From Isoperla grammatica (Eukaryota > Arthropoda > Insecta > Plecoptera > Perlodidae): a stretch of 64,000 nucleotides of DNA. The position numbers and the translations under genes are program-made. Every line of letters starts with the position of its first letter. Position 1 is the stretch's first letter. The DNA lies in the NCBI GenBank assembly GCA_945910005.1, contig OX246746.1:29699298-29763297 (forward strand). Direction: 5' to 3'. The notes under the pieces are model-generated. The model ran no database searches and was not told the DNA's origin. It saw only the letters and a program-made list of their open reading frames with translations. This document shows, one piece after another, positions 13,187 through 25,403 of the stretch.

Positions 13187-15276
13187 GTCTACACCTTCTT
13201 TAACTGGTCACAATTCTCTCTCCATCTCCTAAATATAATAACTTTAGATTATTAGATCGAGATTTAGAAATCAATAATATATTAAATACAGTACGGTATG
13301 TTTATTTTTTAGAATACGTAGCTTGAATTGATTCATTCAATAAATACTCTACTAGGGAAATAAACAAAATTGAATTTGGAATCAAAATTTAGCATCATGG
13401 CATATTTCATTAAGTTTCGAATATATTTTCCAAATCATATTTTGAACAACTTGAAAAAGTTCTTATTTTATTCCCTTCCCCCCGCCCCAGACCCAGGCGG
13501 ATTAAAAAACTGTATTTTAGAAGATATATAATAACTCGTGAAAGTTCAAAGCTGCTTTTAAAAACATTTTGAAACTTTAAACAAAAAAGAAAAACAATTA
13601 CTGAACGTTCACATACACCAAGCATTACACGTCGATGAAATAAGAAACATGCTATGTTTTCTAACTCTATGAATGAAAATGATTGATAAGAATATAATGG
13701 ATCTTTCAGTAGCTCGTTATTTCCACTGAGCCATCCAACTATGAGACGTTTCCATTCATTCTCGGTAATGGATCGTCCAGTATCCTTGGTTATTATAATG
13801 GACATGGGGTCATGCTGTGGCGTGGTTGGGGTTGGTGTGGAAGATGGAAAAAATTAATAACAATTCCAGGCTGTAGCGAATTGTGACGTGTTCAATATAC
13901 CCGAGTTACCCTTCTCATGGTCAGAAAATCAAGATTAAGCTGGGCTGGGTCAATTACATCAAAGTTCCATAAAGCAGAAGTATAGAGACACTTTAAAGTG
14001 TGGCTTGACAGGTTTAGGGTGCCAGGAAAGCGTAGGAATGGCTCAACGGGAAGGGTGGGATAAAGTGTATTACCCACGATAGGCCAGTTAGGAAAGTGTA
14101 TTATAAAGCATTATAAACATGAAAATTCGAGAAAGTTTAACATAAAAATATAATATTAATGTTTTCTTTGAGTATGATAGAATAAATCTAACCATTTTTA
14201 ATCTACAAAATAAAGACACTTTTCTTTAAAGCAAAACCTGTGTAGATCTTAACGAAATGTTTATTGCAAAATATGTGTTCGTGTAACAGATAATCCAGTA
14301 ATGAAAATACTGGAATACAAGAGAAAATAATAAAAAGCTGCCGTTTCAAACCAACCCTTACCCTGATAACATGAAAACATACATGCAAAGCTTTCATTAA
14401 CAGGTGCTATTTTCAGAACAACTTAGCAATTATTAATAATGTTAGGTATAGGTAAAGAGTTTGGCTGAAGCTGCTCCTCGCTATTTTACGCTCATCCAAT
14501 TCATTCATTCAAAAAACGAAAGAAAGCCTCCCAAATCCCCCCATTAAACTATCAACGCTTCAATATGATCGCAATGTACGTGGAAATAGAAAAACAAATC
14601 GGATTCAATTTCTTCTGACAGTTAATAATAATTCATTGATGCGTTGCGATGCGGGTCACCACATCATGTGTTGTATAGGGGTTGTTCTATGTCCTCGTTT
14701 ACTTTAAATCATCATTCATTGATCCAATTTGTCACCTCGAGTTGTATGAACGAACGAGACCGTCTACCTACCTCATTGACAAGCTTACTGTCATCACTGG
14801 CATGTCATTAATCGTTCAGATAGGGCGCCCGGCCAAGTGATGCTATTCATGCTGAAGGCGCGGGATATTTACGACTATATAGATTCGGTCAGTAACAACA
14901 TTGGGGGAGTCCCCATATGATCCCACATCTACCCTGTCCAAAACACAGATTAAATTACTTGGATAAGCTAACGATAATGCTTATAGATGATCATCGTATT
15001 CTTCATTCAAGCATTGAATACCTATTCCGAATGAAGGGCATCAAGCATTTTTACCTGCAACTAGTAAAAATAATATTATACAAATTGTAATGCTTTATAG
15101 AAACCCTTAAATAAATAAATAAATAAATAATAAATAAAAATTATACATTAAATATGTAGGTTTAGGTAACGATAATTAAAGCTGGCGTTATAAAATTATG
15201 TAACACACAATTTCACTTTGAGTCTCTTTAGACACAACATATTACTTTTCAAATAAAATTCGCTAAACTGCACGCC
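13187..15276. other. Gene-free AT-rich sequence
   Basis: No supported gene. The minus-strand frame at 13410-13805 (131 codons) has no motif I recognise. A short (TAAA)n lies at about 15112-15140. Confidence 0.5.
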
Positions 15277-16470
15277 GCTAAGCCCAGCCACTCAGAATGC
15301 ACTGTTGACATGTCGTTGAGTATTCGCGCCGTGTGTGCATGGCTGCTATACGTTGTTAAGCCCAGCCACTCAGAATGCGCTGTTGACATGTCGTTGAGTA
15401 TTCGCGTCGTGTGTGCATGGCTGCTATACGTTGTTAAGCCCAGCCACTCAGAATGCGCTGTTGACATGTCGTTGAGTATACGCGTCGTGTGTGCATGGCT
15501 GCTATACGTTGTTAAGCCCAGCCACTCAGAATGCGCTGTTGACATGTCGTTGAGTATTCGCGTCGTGTGTGCATGGCTGCTATACGTTGTTAAGCCCAGC
15601 CACTCAGAATGCGCTGTTGACATGTCGTTGAGTATTCGCGTCGTGTGTGCATGGCTGCTGTACGTTGTCAAGCCCAGCCACTCAGAATGCGCTGTTGACA
15701 TGTCGTTGAGTATTCGCGCCGTGTGTGCATGGCTGCTATACGTTGTCAAGCCCAGCCACTCAGAATGCGCTGTTGACATGTCGTTGAGTATTCGCGTCGT
15801 GTGTACATGGCTGCTATACGTTGTTAAGCCCAGCCACTCAGAATGCGCTGTTGACATGTCGTTGAGTATTCGCGCCGTGTGTGCATGGCTGCTATACGTT
15901 GTTAAGCCCAGCCACTCAGAATGCGCTGTTGACATGTCGTTGAGTATTCGCGCCGTGTGTGCATGGCTGCTATACGTTGTTAAGCCCAGCCACTCAGAAT
16001 GCGCTGTTGACATGTCGTTGAGTATTCGCGTCGTGTGCGCATGGCTGCTATACGTTGTTAAGCCCAGCCACTCAGAATGCGCTGTTGACATGTCGTTGAG
16101 TATTCGCGTCGTGTGTGCATGGCTGCTATACGTTGTTAAGCCCAGCCACTCAGAATGTGCTGTTGACATGTCGTTGAGTATACGCGTCGTGTGTGCATGG
16201 CTGCTATACGTTGTTAAGCCCAGCCACTCAGAATGCGCTGTTGACATGTCGTTGAGTATTCGCGCCGTGTGTGCATGGCTGCTATACGTTGTTAAGCCCA
16301 GCCACTCAGAATGCGCTGTTGACATGTCGTTGAGTATTCGCGCCGTGTTTACATGGCTGCTATACGTTGTTAAGCCCAGCCACTCAGAATGCGCTGTTAA
16401 CATGTCGTTGAGTATTCGCGCCGTGTGTGCATGGCTGCTATACGTTGTTAAGCCCAGCCACTCAGAATGC
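15277..16470. repeat. 78-bp minisatellite, 15 copies, open on both strands
   Basis: Units start with ATGTCGTTGAGT at 15310 and every 78 bp to 16402; a partial unit precedes them and the last ends near 16470. Because 78 is divisible by three and the unit lacks stops, one plus frame (400 codons) and one minus frame (384 codons) stay open across the whole array. Variable sites are few: GCC/GTC after TATTCGC, ATT/ATA, GCA/ACA, GTT/GTC. The common GCC/GTC difference changes an amino acid in the plus frame and there is no sign of codon-level constraint, so I do not call a gene. Confidence 0.96.
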
Positions 16471-19002
16471 CCTAATCCCGCAGATGAAAGACTTACAGAC
16501 AGTCCACGTTAAGTCCTGTGTAAAGCCAGCTGTTCGTTTGGCAATGGGAAGGATTGAGGCAAACGAACGTCATGTTCAATTTTTGGTAACGTTTCATTCC
16601 ACACGCAAAGCAAGGTGTTAAGAAATAAATAGGTGTCTGAGTTCCATTAAAAACTTAGAAGCAACAACGGATCAATCATGAATAATTAAGGAAAGCTGTC
16701 TACCGTTCAGGGAAAAGGTCCAGTTCTTTTATGTGTACATTTTTGCGTGTGGAATAAAGTTCACAGTAGAGATTAATGAAGTCGAATAGCTGAACTAAAG
16801 GTCTATAACTCAATAGCAGGATGAATTGCGAGGGGTTTCCCCGTATTTAAATAAATCACGGATTCCCTTGTGCCAATTTTTCAGCATTGCCGAGCGAAAT
16901 TCACTAAATCGTGGCTATCGAGGCGTGGTGACCAATCACAGGCCGTATTGAACTGGGGAATCCCTTGCTTGAAACAGCAACGGTCAGTCTACACATGTTT
17001 GCATTGTGTGGCTCGGACAGTAGGCCTACGCCTGTAGATATCTTAGAACCTACTCCCTTCAAGCTCAGGAGATGGGAACGAATTTGCGCTTTTCAAAGCA
17101 GAACGCATAAACTTACTTATCTTTTACGGATCTGTGTTCTTTTAAAATATACGATAAACCCTTTAAAATGTTCATTTTAGCTTTAAATTTGTTTTTTATG
17201 TCATACGCTTTGTATGTATATTTTTAATTTACTATTCGAAAGCTACACAATTTATGAATCATTTAATAAACCCACGAAGGGAAACAAAACTTCGGTTTAC
17301 GTTTTCATTTCCTCGATTGCTTTAGACCGGAGTTTTCTAATGTGACGATTTTAATCTATTTTCGACTGTTTTATTTTTCAAATATCGTTTATTCATATTA
17401 ATGGGAACATACTAAGTTAAACAACATTGGGATAGACCAGGTGATGAGTGGGTGACCGCTCACTTTTGAATCTAGTTACCGTTGGTTAGAGGGACTTTGA
17501 TGGTTCGAACTTCGGAAATGTTTGCACGCGCGGGTGTATTTAATAACGATGCCCACGCAGGGATAAGCACCATAGGTTAGGTTACTTTGTGAGTAGCACT
17601 CATGATTCTTTCGAAACAAGGTTTCCCGTTTCCCTTCTTCACCATCACCGATGATAACCATAGACAGAACGCGGGTCTAGTATAGCTTCAAAGCATAAAC
17701 ACGAGACGGAAACGGATACCGGTAAATGAAGAAACAATTACCCGAATGAAGAGAGAAAATAAAACTGCAGCAGTACTACTAGTTTTGTCGCTTTTTTGTT
17801 TTACTGTTTTGTTTTTTCTTTTTTCGTACGAGAAGGAATCGCGAGACTGGAGTCTAATGTCACGTACTCGCTTGTACGTACGTCTGCTACTCTTTGCTGT
17901 GCAAACACTTGCTAGCTTTAAGGATTTACCGTGATGTTTTTGTTAAAAAACATGAGTGACTGACAGAATTCTGTTCTCGAGAGATGCCGTATACATCCAG
18001 TGTCTCACTTACATTTATACAATATCTTGAACATAGATTGTCTTGCATAAAGATACTGTTAGTGGAGCTACAGTTACATTAGCTTCCTAATAATTATGAG
18101 AATAATTTCGAGTTACGTACCAATTTAGGTTTAACGTCACATTTATTGAAACTTTTAAATTCAAGAAAGCACTTTGAAGTATCTATTTCCTCCACCTAAA
18201 AAAACTGGCTTGTGGAATTTTCCTGCACTTTTCATGGGATGGGTTGACATTTGCGAACATTAAAATCAATACGATTGCAATATTGCCTCAAAAAGTATGA
18301 CTAGCATGTTAAACTTATTTTCAATAGACACGCTTCAATAGTACAAAATAGTGATTTGCAAAGTTAAAAAATATTCGTTTTTCACTTTGTATGAATAGCA
18401 TAAAAAGTTGTTTTCTCTATTACTATTATTTGGTGGTTGACGAACCGTACTAGATAGCTTTAGGTCATAACACGACGTCGGCCGAATCAGAGCCATTGCA
18501 CATCGCCATCGTCATAAAGGAATCCAAAATAAGGTGAGGGGGTGGTGGGCGTTTGTATCTCAAGAGGGCCGCGGAAAGTATGTAGAAAAAGAATGTGAAA
18601 GTTGTATGAGGAAAGTTGTATGAAGGATTTAGAGAAAAAATAGATAAAATATATGCACGAGAGCCCTCCTTGCAGGCACCGGTCAACACGGGTAGCAACC
18701 CACCTCGACCGGAGTCTCAGTAAGACTGCAAGCTATCTGCGCTTCTCGAACCACACTTTGTTGATATAGTTCACTAGGTAGGTGTGGTCACAACGCGTGT
18801 AAAGCATGATGGCGCTCCTAGGTTCGCCCCTAGGTTCGCCCCTAGGCTACAAACGGGAGCATATATTGAAAAATGGCGAAACATAGATATGTCGCAAGGG
18901 CACGTCAATTGATAAAAGATTATTTTAATTCTGACGGAAAGCTATAAATTTAATATTTTATTATAGAGCAGTCGATCTAGATATTTTAGGTATATTCATT
19001 CC
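16471..19002. other. Gene-free sequence
   Basis: No supported gene. A 12-bp unit (CTAGGTTCGCCC) repeats about 2.5 times near 18819-18845. A TAGGCCTA octamer lies at 17021. Short open frames here (61-77 codons) have no recognisable domain. Confidence 0.5.
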
Positions 19003-19149
19003 TTGTAACGAAAATTGTGTAGATAATGCTGAGTGCTGACCCGTATGGATGAGGCAATGGCCAACCAAATATCAGTATTTGAAAAACCCACCCCCTGATT
19101 GACTCCATTTCACTCATCTATGACATCAGCATTCACAAGGTTGCTGTGG
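19003..19149 (+). mobile_element. CRE-ended MITE, copy A (left end decayed)
   Basis: The interior ATGGCCAACCAAATATCAGT and the right end (CATCAGCATTCACAAGG then TTGCTGTGG) match the copies at 32364, 37228 and 52931. The left terminal repeat is degraded and its boundary is approximate. No coding capacity. This copy has TGACATCA instead of the TGACGTCA present in others. Confidence 0.75.
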
Positions 19150-20572
19150 TTATAGTTGGGACAAGTATAATGTCGGACTAGGCACAGAGCGCTAGGCACT
19201 ATAGGCACGGCGCGCAATGTACGGTGCTTCAACATGCCCCCACTGTCAATATCGGTGGAGCTGCACATAGTATAACCATACCGACACTGACATACATAGC
19301 CACACGTGCGCATGGATTCCTCTCAAATATGACACAATAGCATTAAATGTGTAGTGCGTAAACATAATAGCTGCACCGCACCATGCACGCGGCCCCCTTA
19401 TCTCATGGCTAATTAACCTCAAACAGCAAAGTCTCTGGGGGCCCCGTCCCCAACTGCCGCGGGGGGGAACTACCAAACCAGACACTCGCCTGCCAATAAC
19501 CCCACAACAATCAGAACCAATTGATGGGTGAACGCAAAGTGCCTCACGTGCGATAAATGACATGTGGACATCATTTGCTCACGGCAGACGAGCTAAATCA
19601 CTGGTTTGTGTTGATAGAGCGGTCAACTCAGTCAAGTTAGTGGTTGGCTGTCGGTTTTCAGCGCAAAATTATGCGAAATGCTCTAATGAACTCAGTGATA
19701 ATGAACTTGAATAGGAATAAAGTCTCTGTACATATTTCACAATAGATGGAGACATTGATGGGCAGTGATTAAAGGGAAAGGTGGGTCTTAGCTATTAAAA
19801 CTGCGCCAAATCAAAGGTTTTTAGTAATTCCACATCATATTTAAAAAATAATAACCAACATTTCCATCGAAATAGGAGGATGTTTCATTTTTATAAAACA
19901 CGTGTTTGTATAACGTAACTATTTCACGGTGTTCACATCTAAGTAACATGAACATGTTGTATTTCTTATCTCCCCACAAGAGTTTCGTCACAATTATGTT
20001 ATCCCTCTTCCCCTGACGTGACCCCAACATAAGACGAGTAGTAGGCCTACACCGCCTTGTCCTGGACAAGAACTTACTTTCCACCATTGTTGGCGTAACT
20101 CTCCAGCCATCCATCTTTGTGACGCAACCTAAGAAATGTGAACTTGGACTAAACTCGACTTGGGCAGTTGCAAATTGACAGCTAGTGTTGTGCGTCGATC
20201 TAATAAGACGGACCAAGTCCAGCCCTTGAGTCCGGTGGGCAGGCAGGCAGGCCAGCGTGGACCCCGACTCCCAAGGGGGGCTTTTTATTGATTATTGATT
20301 CGGCCTGGAGCCCAAGTGGTCCAGCTACCAACACGGGATCATCTATTTTCAATTCGAACATTGGATATCGAATTATTGGTAGCTGTGTGTTTTATCATTG
20401 GCAGCCCCAGTTTAAAGCTTATGATGGTGATAGGGTGACAGAAAGGTAAACAGACGAAACTTTGTAGAAAAAATCACAACACAGAGAAAAGAGAGCACGG
20501 GGTATGCACTACGAATATATGTACATGTTTCATAAACGTTTTAAGCATTCAACGATTTATCAATACTTGCAA
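19150..20572. other. Gene-free sequence with a GC-rich patch
   Basis: A GC-rich patch lies at about 19380-19560, with a 105-codon minus-strand frame that I do not recognise. A second minus frame at 19821-20216 (131 codons) also has no motif. Neither has convincing splice sites. A GGCA tandem (GGGCAGGCAGGCAGG) lies near 20237. Confidence 0.45.
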
Positions 20573-20639
20573 TATTATCATTATCATTATCATTATCATT
20601 ATCATTATCATTATCATTATCATTATCATTATCATTATC

Positions 20640-20721
<82 letters not shown>

Positions 20722-20741
20722 TAATTATAATAGTTATAATA

Positions 20742-20795
<54 letters not shown>

Positions 20796-20901
20796 AAAAT
20801 AATAATAATTTTATATTTATTATTATTATGCTACATAATAAAAAAACATAATAATAAATAAAATAATAATTAAAGTTTTATGTTTACTATTATTATTATG
20901 C

Positions 20902-20990
<89 letters not shown>

Positions 20991-21056
20991 ATCATTATAA
21001 TTATAATTATTATTATTATTTTTATTATTATTATTATTTTACCATAATTACGTTAT
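20573..21056. repeat. Compound microsatellites in inverted arrangement
   Basis: In order: (ATTATC)n at 20573-20640, (AAT)n at about 20641-20796, a ~90-bp imperfect AT-rich linker, then (ATT)n at about 20880-21056. The second trinucleotide array is the reverse complement of the first, so the two can pair into a long hairpin around the linker. The linker holds a diverged direct duplication: each copy is TAATAATAATT followed by a TTTTATRTTTA-type stretch and ATTATTATTATGCT. Confidence 0.95.
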
Positions 21057-24000
21057 TAATTTTTAACATTATTATAACACATTCATTAATGGCACTGTAG
21101 TTTCATCAGAAGTAGCTTCGTATGTATATAATGAAATGGAATTCAAAACCAAAATTCTCTGATAATTTCGGACTATATTTGCAAAATCTACAGAAATGGA
21201 GCAAAATGTATTGCGTGGATACGAACACACACTATTTCTGAAATCAAAATACCTGATTTTATCCAATGCTAACACATAGACACTTTCTTCAAAATTCTAA
21301 GTCACCAATAATTACGTTTGTAGGAAAGAAAATCCTTCAAACTCTTATGTATGTTAGCTAACTCTACTATTAGTCGGTTAATTTAATTTTATTCGCTTTT
21401 TTTTAAATAAATTACTACCAGTAGGCCTACTCTAAATTTTTCCGATGACTTTACATTATGACTTATGAGTACAAACGCGAACATTTTAACTAACAACCGA
21501 AAGAAGAAACTCTCATGCGAAGTGTAGTTACAAATGATTGTTTTGAAATTATTCCATTGCATGGAGGGAAGTGTTCAAAGAAACATGCAATATTTAGCTG
21601 TCACAGGGTAATGTTACTGGAGTGTTTAAATGAACTAAGCTGTAATTCGGACTTAAACACGCGACACTGACGCAAACGTTTGCTTGGTCTTGGTAAAATA
21701 TGACAAGTTAAAAACTTTTCTTGTAAAGTTAATCCATAAAGTTGCCTTCACACGTAATAATTTAAGAACACAAGAATAACATTGGATTCTAGTTGGGGTT
21801 ATTTGCCAGCACATGAGAAAAACATATCACTATGTGAATGTGGCTTACATAAACCGCTCTCCATAGAAATTAAACCATGGGATTTTGAAATAAAAAAATT
21901 GTGTTACCTTTCCTTAATGCGTTATAGTTTTGTTTTATAGAGTTGAATAATGTGATTTGTGTTTATTTTATCGCTTAACTATAGTTTTTCAAATTATTAT
22001 TCTGGAGAAAGAAAAATACTCAGCCATCCATCTTCTTATTACTTTAACCAAAACGAAGATTAATTTTTCTCAAATTTCAAAGTTAAAAAGACACGCGCAG
22101 CATTTATGCCGTACGATGCACTGATGGGGAAATTTTTCCTGGATATACTCGAGGGATGAGATTAGGAAGCACAAGGCCTCACACCTCTAGTTAAAGATTT
22201 CTTCGTTTTTCTGGCCAGATCCTCCCGTTTCACACGTTTATATTCTCGCGGAGCAGAGCTTATCCCCCCCCCCCCCCCCCCCCCTACCAGAACACACACG
22301 CACTCGCCACAGACTAACATACGACAGGTACAGAATTAAGCATCTAGTATTGGAAACTGTGATGGAACTTGGATATTATCAAAAGAAGGTACAATTTCAG
22401 CGGCAGCAGATCCTGAGAATTTATGGTTTTCTGTTCGTATCTTTATAACAATGTTTAAGATCAAAATTGTGGAAAGATGAATAAATCGAGAGAAATGTTT
22501 GCAAATAAGTTTGCTCGGTAGAAATTAGTGTAGTAAAAACATCGAAAATAAATATTGAAGTAGTTATTTGTTCGATTCATTAATTGGTGTTCAAACATTA
22601 TGCATATTTGTATAATAAGGACATAATACGACGAATAATAATAATAAGATGAACTTTTATATAAACAAGAAATTGCAACAAACAAAAACTCAAAGTGAAA
22701 GTTTGAATTCAAACAAACACTTTTCAATAACCACTCAAAAGTGTATTGGAAAACCCGGGCCTCAAAAGTTTACCTTTTACCGCCCCCCCCCCCCCCCCCC
22801 GTAACCCTTCACGTTACTATTCAATACATTTGAAACTACTTGAAAAACTCAATCACATTCGCCTCTATTTAAAAAAAAAAGTTTTCGATCTTTTTTCTCG
22901 TTTCGTTCCTTATTTCGTATTCAAGACGTTGTCTCCAAGTCCAATTATTAGAGGGGGTGCGTTGGGTGGGTTTGAGGGGAGAAGGGGGGGGGGGGCGAAC
23001 ACTTGTCGATGGGGGAAAGAATATAGCCGAGAGGAAAACGAAGAAAACCACCCCCTTCTGTACAGTCGGAGCTAGGGACAAAGCATGTTCGAAGGCATCT
23101 TTATGGGGCGACCCCTCATAGCACCCCTAAACTAACGATTAAGTAATAAATAATTCTCAAACAGGAATTCTTTGTGGTTGAATTTGAGGGTCAAAGGCCA
23201 ATAAACTATATCAACTGATTTTTGCCGACACCGAAAATTGACACAGATTCAGTTTTTTTTTGTTTTTTTTACTCAAGACATTGATTAAAGTCAACTATTG
23301 TCGATCAAGTAGTCGCGTGATGAAGGAGTAGGTCATGCTATCCGAAACCTCAAAGATCAAGGAAGGGGATATTGCTACTATGGGAAAACGTTTTTAGTCT
23401 TACTCACTGCAAGCGAGTGTCAAAGCATGCAATTCTTGCAAACAGCCTAGTGATTCGTTAAACCATCTCCATATAGAAAATATTTTTGTGATCCCCTCCC
23501 CTACTAGAAAAACGCCATTTACCGTCTCCTTCCATACAATAAGTCACTTTCCATAAAACGCCGAAACACATCGTTCCGTTCATCGTGTGTTCCAGTTTAA
23601 TCAGGTCAATAACAATATCCATCAATAACAATATCCATCCCAACATCGTTATTATTGATTAATGTAATACAGAATCTACATCTCAACTGCAGTGATATAA
23701 TAACGCTTGTAGCCCAGGACGTTACAAATATGGATACACACACATAAACAATCTCTTCAGTACGGAGAAGAAGGCGGACGTAGATTAAATAAAGTTTTGT
23801 TTGTACCTTGAATAGACGTAATACTGAAGCCAATTATAAAACATTTACTTCCGATGGAGGAGTGGGACACGGGAATAATGCAGAGTGCCCCCGGATTTGA
23901 CTTAGCTCCGCAGTCACAGAAACTTCCATTTTCTAATTAACTCAATTATGCTTTTATTTACATTTAAATTGACATCATTGTGTAGATTTAGAATGGACCG

Positions 24001-24266
24001 ATTTATAGCTTTAAATCATAGAGCTTCGTGAATAGTATTGATGTTGAATGATGCGATGTAGACCTTGTAGAGTCTATCGCACCATAGGTACAACTCTTCA
24101 ATTTAACTTGTCACTTAAACGTCTTCCGTTAAGACATTTAAGTGGTAAGTTATCACACAAGTTCTGATGGACTGAGTTCAGTGTTCACTCTAACCTCTGA
24201 AGTTAACTCCAGTCCACCGAGATTCAAACCTGTACTCTAATCAAAGAATGTTTGAAACCCAGTGCG
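21057..24266. other. Gene-free AT-rich sequence with homopolymers
   Basis: No supported gene. C21 at 22264-22284, C18 at 22783-22800 and G12 at 22984-22995. A 109-codon plus frame at 22746-23075 translates the poly-C tract and is rejected. CAATAACAATATCCAT is duplicated in tandem near 23607-23639. Confidence 0.55.
22264..22284. repeat. Poly-C run, 21 bases
   Basis: The longest G/C homopolymer in the window. A second run of 18 C lies 500 bp downstream at 22783-22800. Confidence 0.95.
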
Positions 24267-24274
24267 GTATTTAG

Positions 24275-24804
24275 GGCTGCCAAACGATAAAAAAATTCAT
24301 ATCGATATCGCGGATGTAATTATCGATATCGTATCGCGATATCGAATTTTTTAAACTCGGTACCGGTATCGATATCGCCGATATCGTCATTTTTTTTTCA
24401 AACCAGCCAGAGACCATTCATTATAAACAATTTAATGTGATTAATTTAACGTCGAAATGTTTTACTATGTGCGTCAATTTGTGTGTTGTATTATTTAAAA
24501 TGTATCCGCAAAACAGCGATGTTGTGATTGGCGTGACGTGACGTGAGTGTGACACACTGGCAGAACGAGCGCGGGCGCAACAGACTCCCGGCCGGCGGGC
24601 GATGAGGGCGAGTAGGTACCAACGCGAATGTTGCAGTGTATGTATTGCAAAGATGCAGAAGCACAACACCCAAACTTTTTTTTTACGATAGTTGACACTT
24701 GATCGATATCGCGAGACGTACGATATATTATTTCTATATCGATATCAAATTATGTCTCTATTATCGATATCGTATCGAATTATCGATATCGTTGGGCAGC
24801 CTTA
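24275..24804. mobile_element. Non-autonomous hAT-type element 2 (~530 bp)
   Basis: The octamer GTATTTAG lies at 24267-24274 and 24805-24812, consistent with an 8-bp target duplication. The left end GGCTGCCAAACGATA matches the reverse-complemented right end GGCTGCCCAACGATA at 14 of 15 positions. The right end carries three extra bases (TTA) before the octamer. The matching left bases (TAG) may be shared with the duplication, so the exact left boundary is uncertain by about 3 bp. Both subterminal regions are packed with ATCGATATCG-type palindromic words. The centre is GC-rich (about 24525-24615). The three 60-82 codon minus frames inside are fortuitous. No transposase. Confidence 0.8.
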
Positions 24805-24812
24805 GTATTTAG

Positions 24813-25347
24813 ATACTTAATTTACTTCATATTATATTAAACATACAAATCCGCTTCCTGAATTCCTTCATAGTGAATGAGATAATGTCCGGCTGTTCTC
24901 TCAACAAAACTTTTGAATGATAATTCTTTCAATTACCAGTGAACGTGCTGAAGTTTGTGATGATATTTTGTGGCGTGTAGTTGAAGAGAAGCCAAGTGAC
25001 ACTGACACAACGAAGAGGAAAACTAAAACAACTCTCATTCTTTCATCGTACGTGAAAGTTGCCAATCTCTCCTGGAGCAGTTACGTGGATTTATACTTGT
25101 TGTTTTCCTAGAAATAGTCACGAGAACGCAGGTTATATTGATAAATGCTGAGTTCGCGGTTGTTCTAAGTCTACAAAGTGAACAAACAATTGTGTATCGG
25201 TTGACAACGGCGAGTTTGCATTGAAATATATGTAGGGTCGGATTGATAAAATATACGTACACATACTTTTAAAAAACAAGCAAATATTCTGAAAAATTCA
25301 TAAATAAACAACATATCCCCTTAGTTAATTGATATTTTTGCAAATAG
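24813..25347. other. Unassigned spacer
   Basis: AT-rich spacer between the hAT-type element and a retroelement-like tail. I recognise no gene or RNA in it. Confidence 0.5.
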
Positions 25348-25403
25348 AAGGCCCAACTGGCCTTAATCACGCCTGAAAATAAAGACATTTATCTATCTAT
25401 CTC
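25348..25403 (+). repeat. Possible retroelement 3' end with (ATCT)n tail
   Basis: The text GGCCTTAATCACGCC, then AAATAAAGACATT, runs straight into (TATC)n. A unique block ending in AATAAA and a short tandem tail is typical of LINE/SINE 3' ends. There is only one copy in the window, so this rests on form alone. Confidence 0.3.

Noticed and set aside
15249..16512. 384- and 400-codon open frames on opposite strands
   Set aside because: Both come from the 78-bp satellite, which lacks stops on both strands; variants show no codon constraint.
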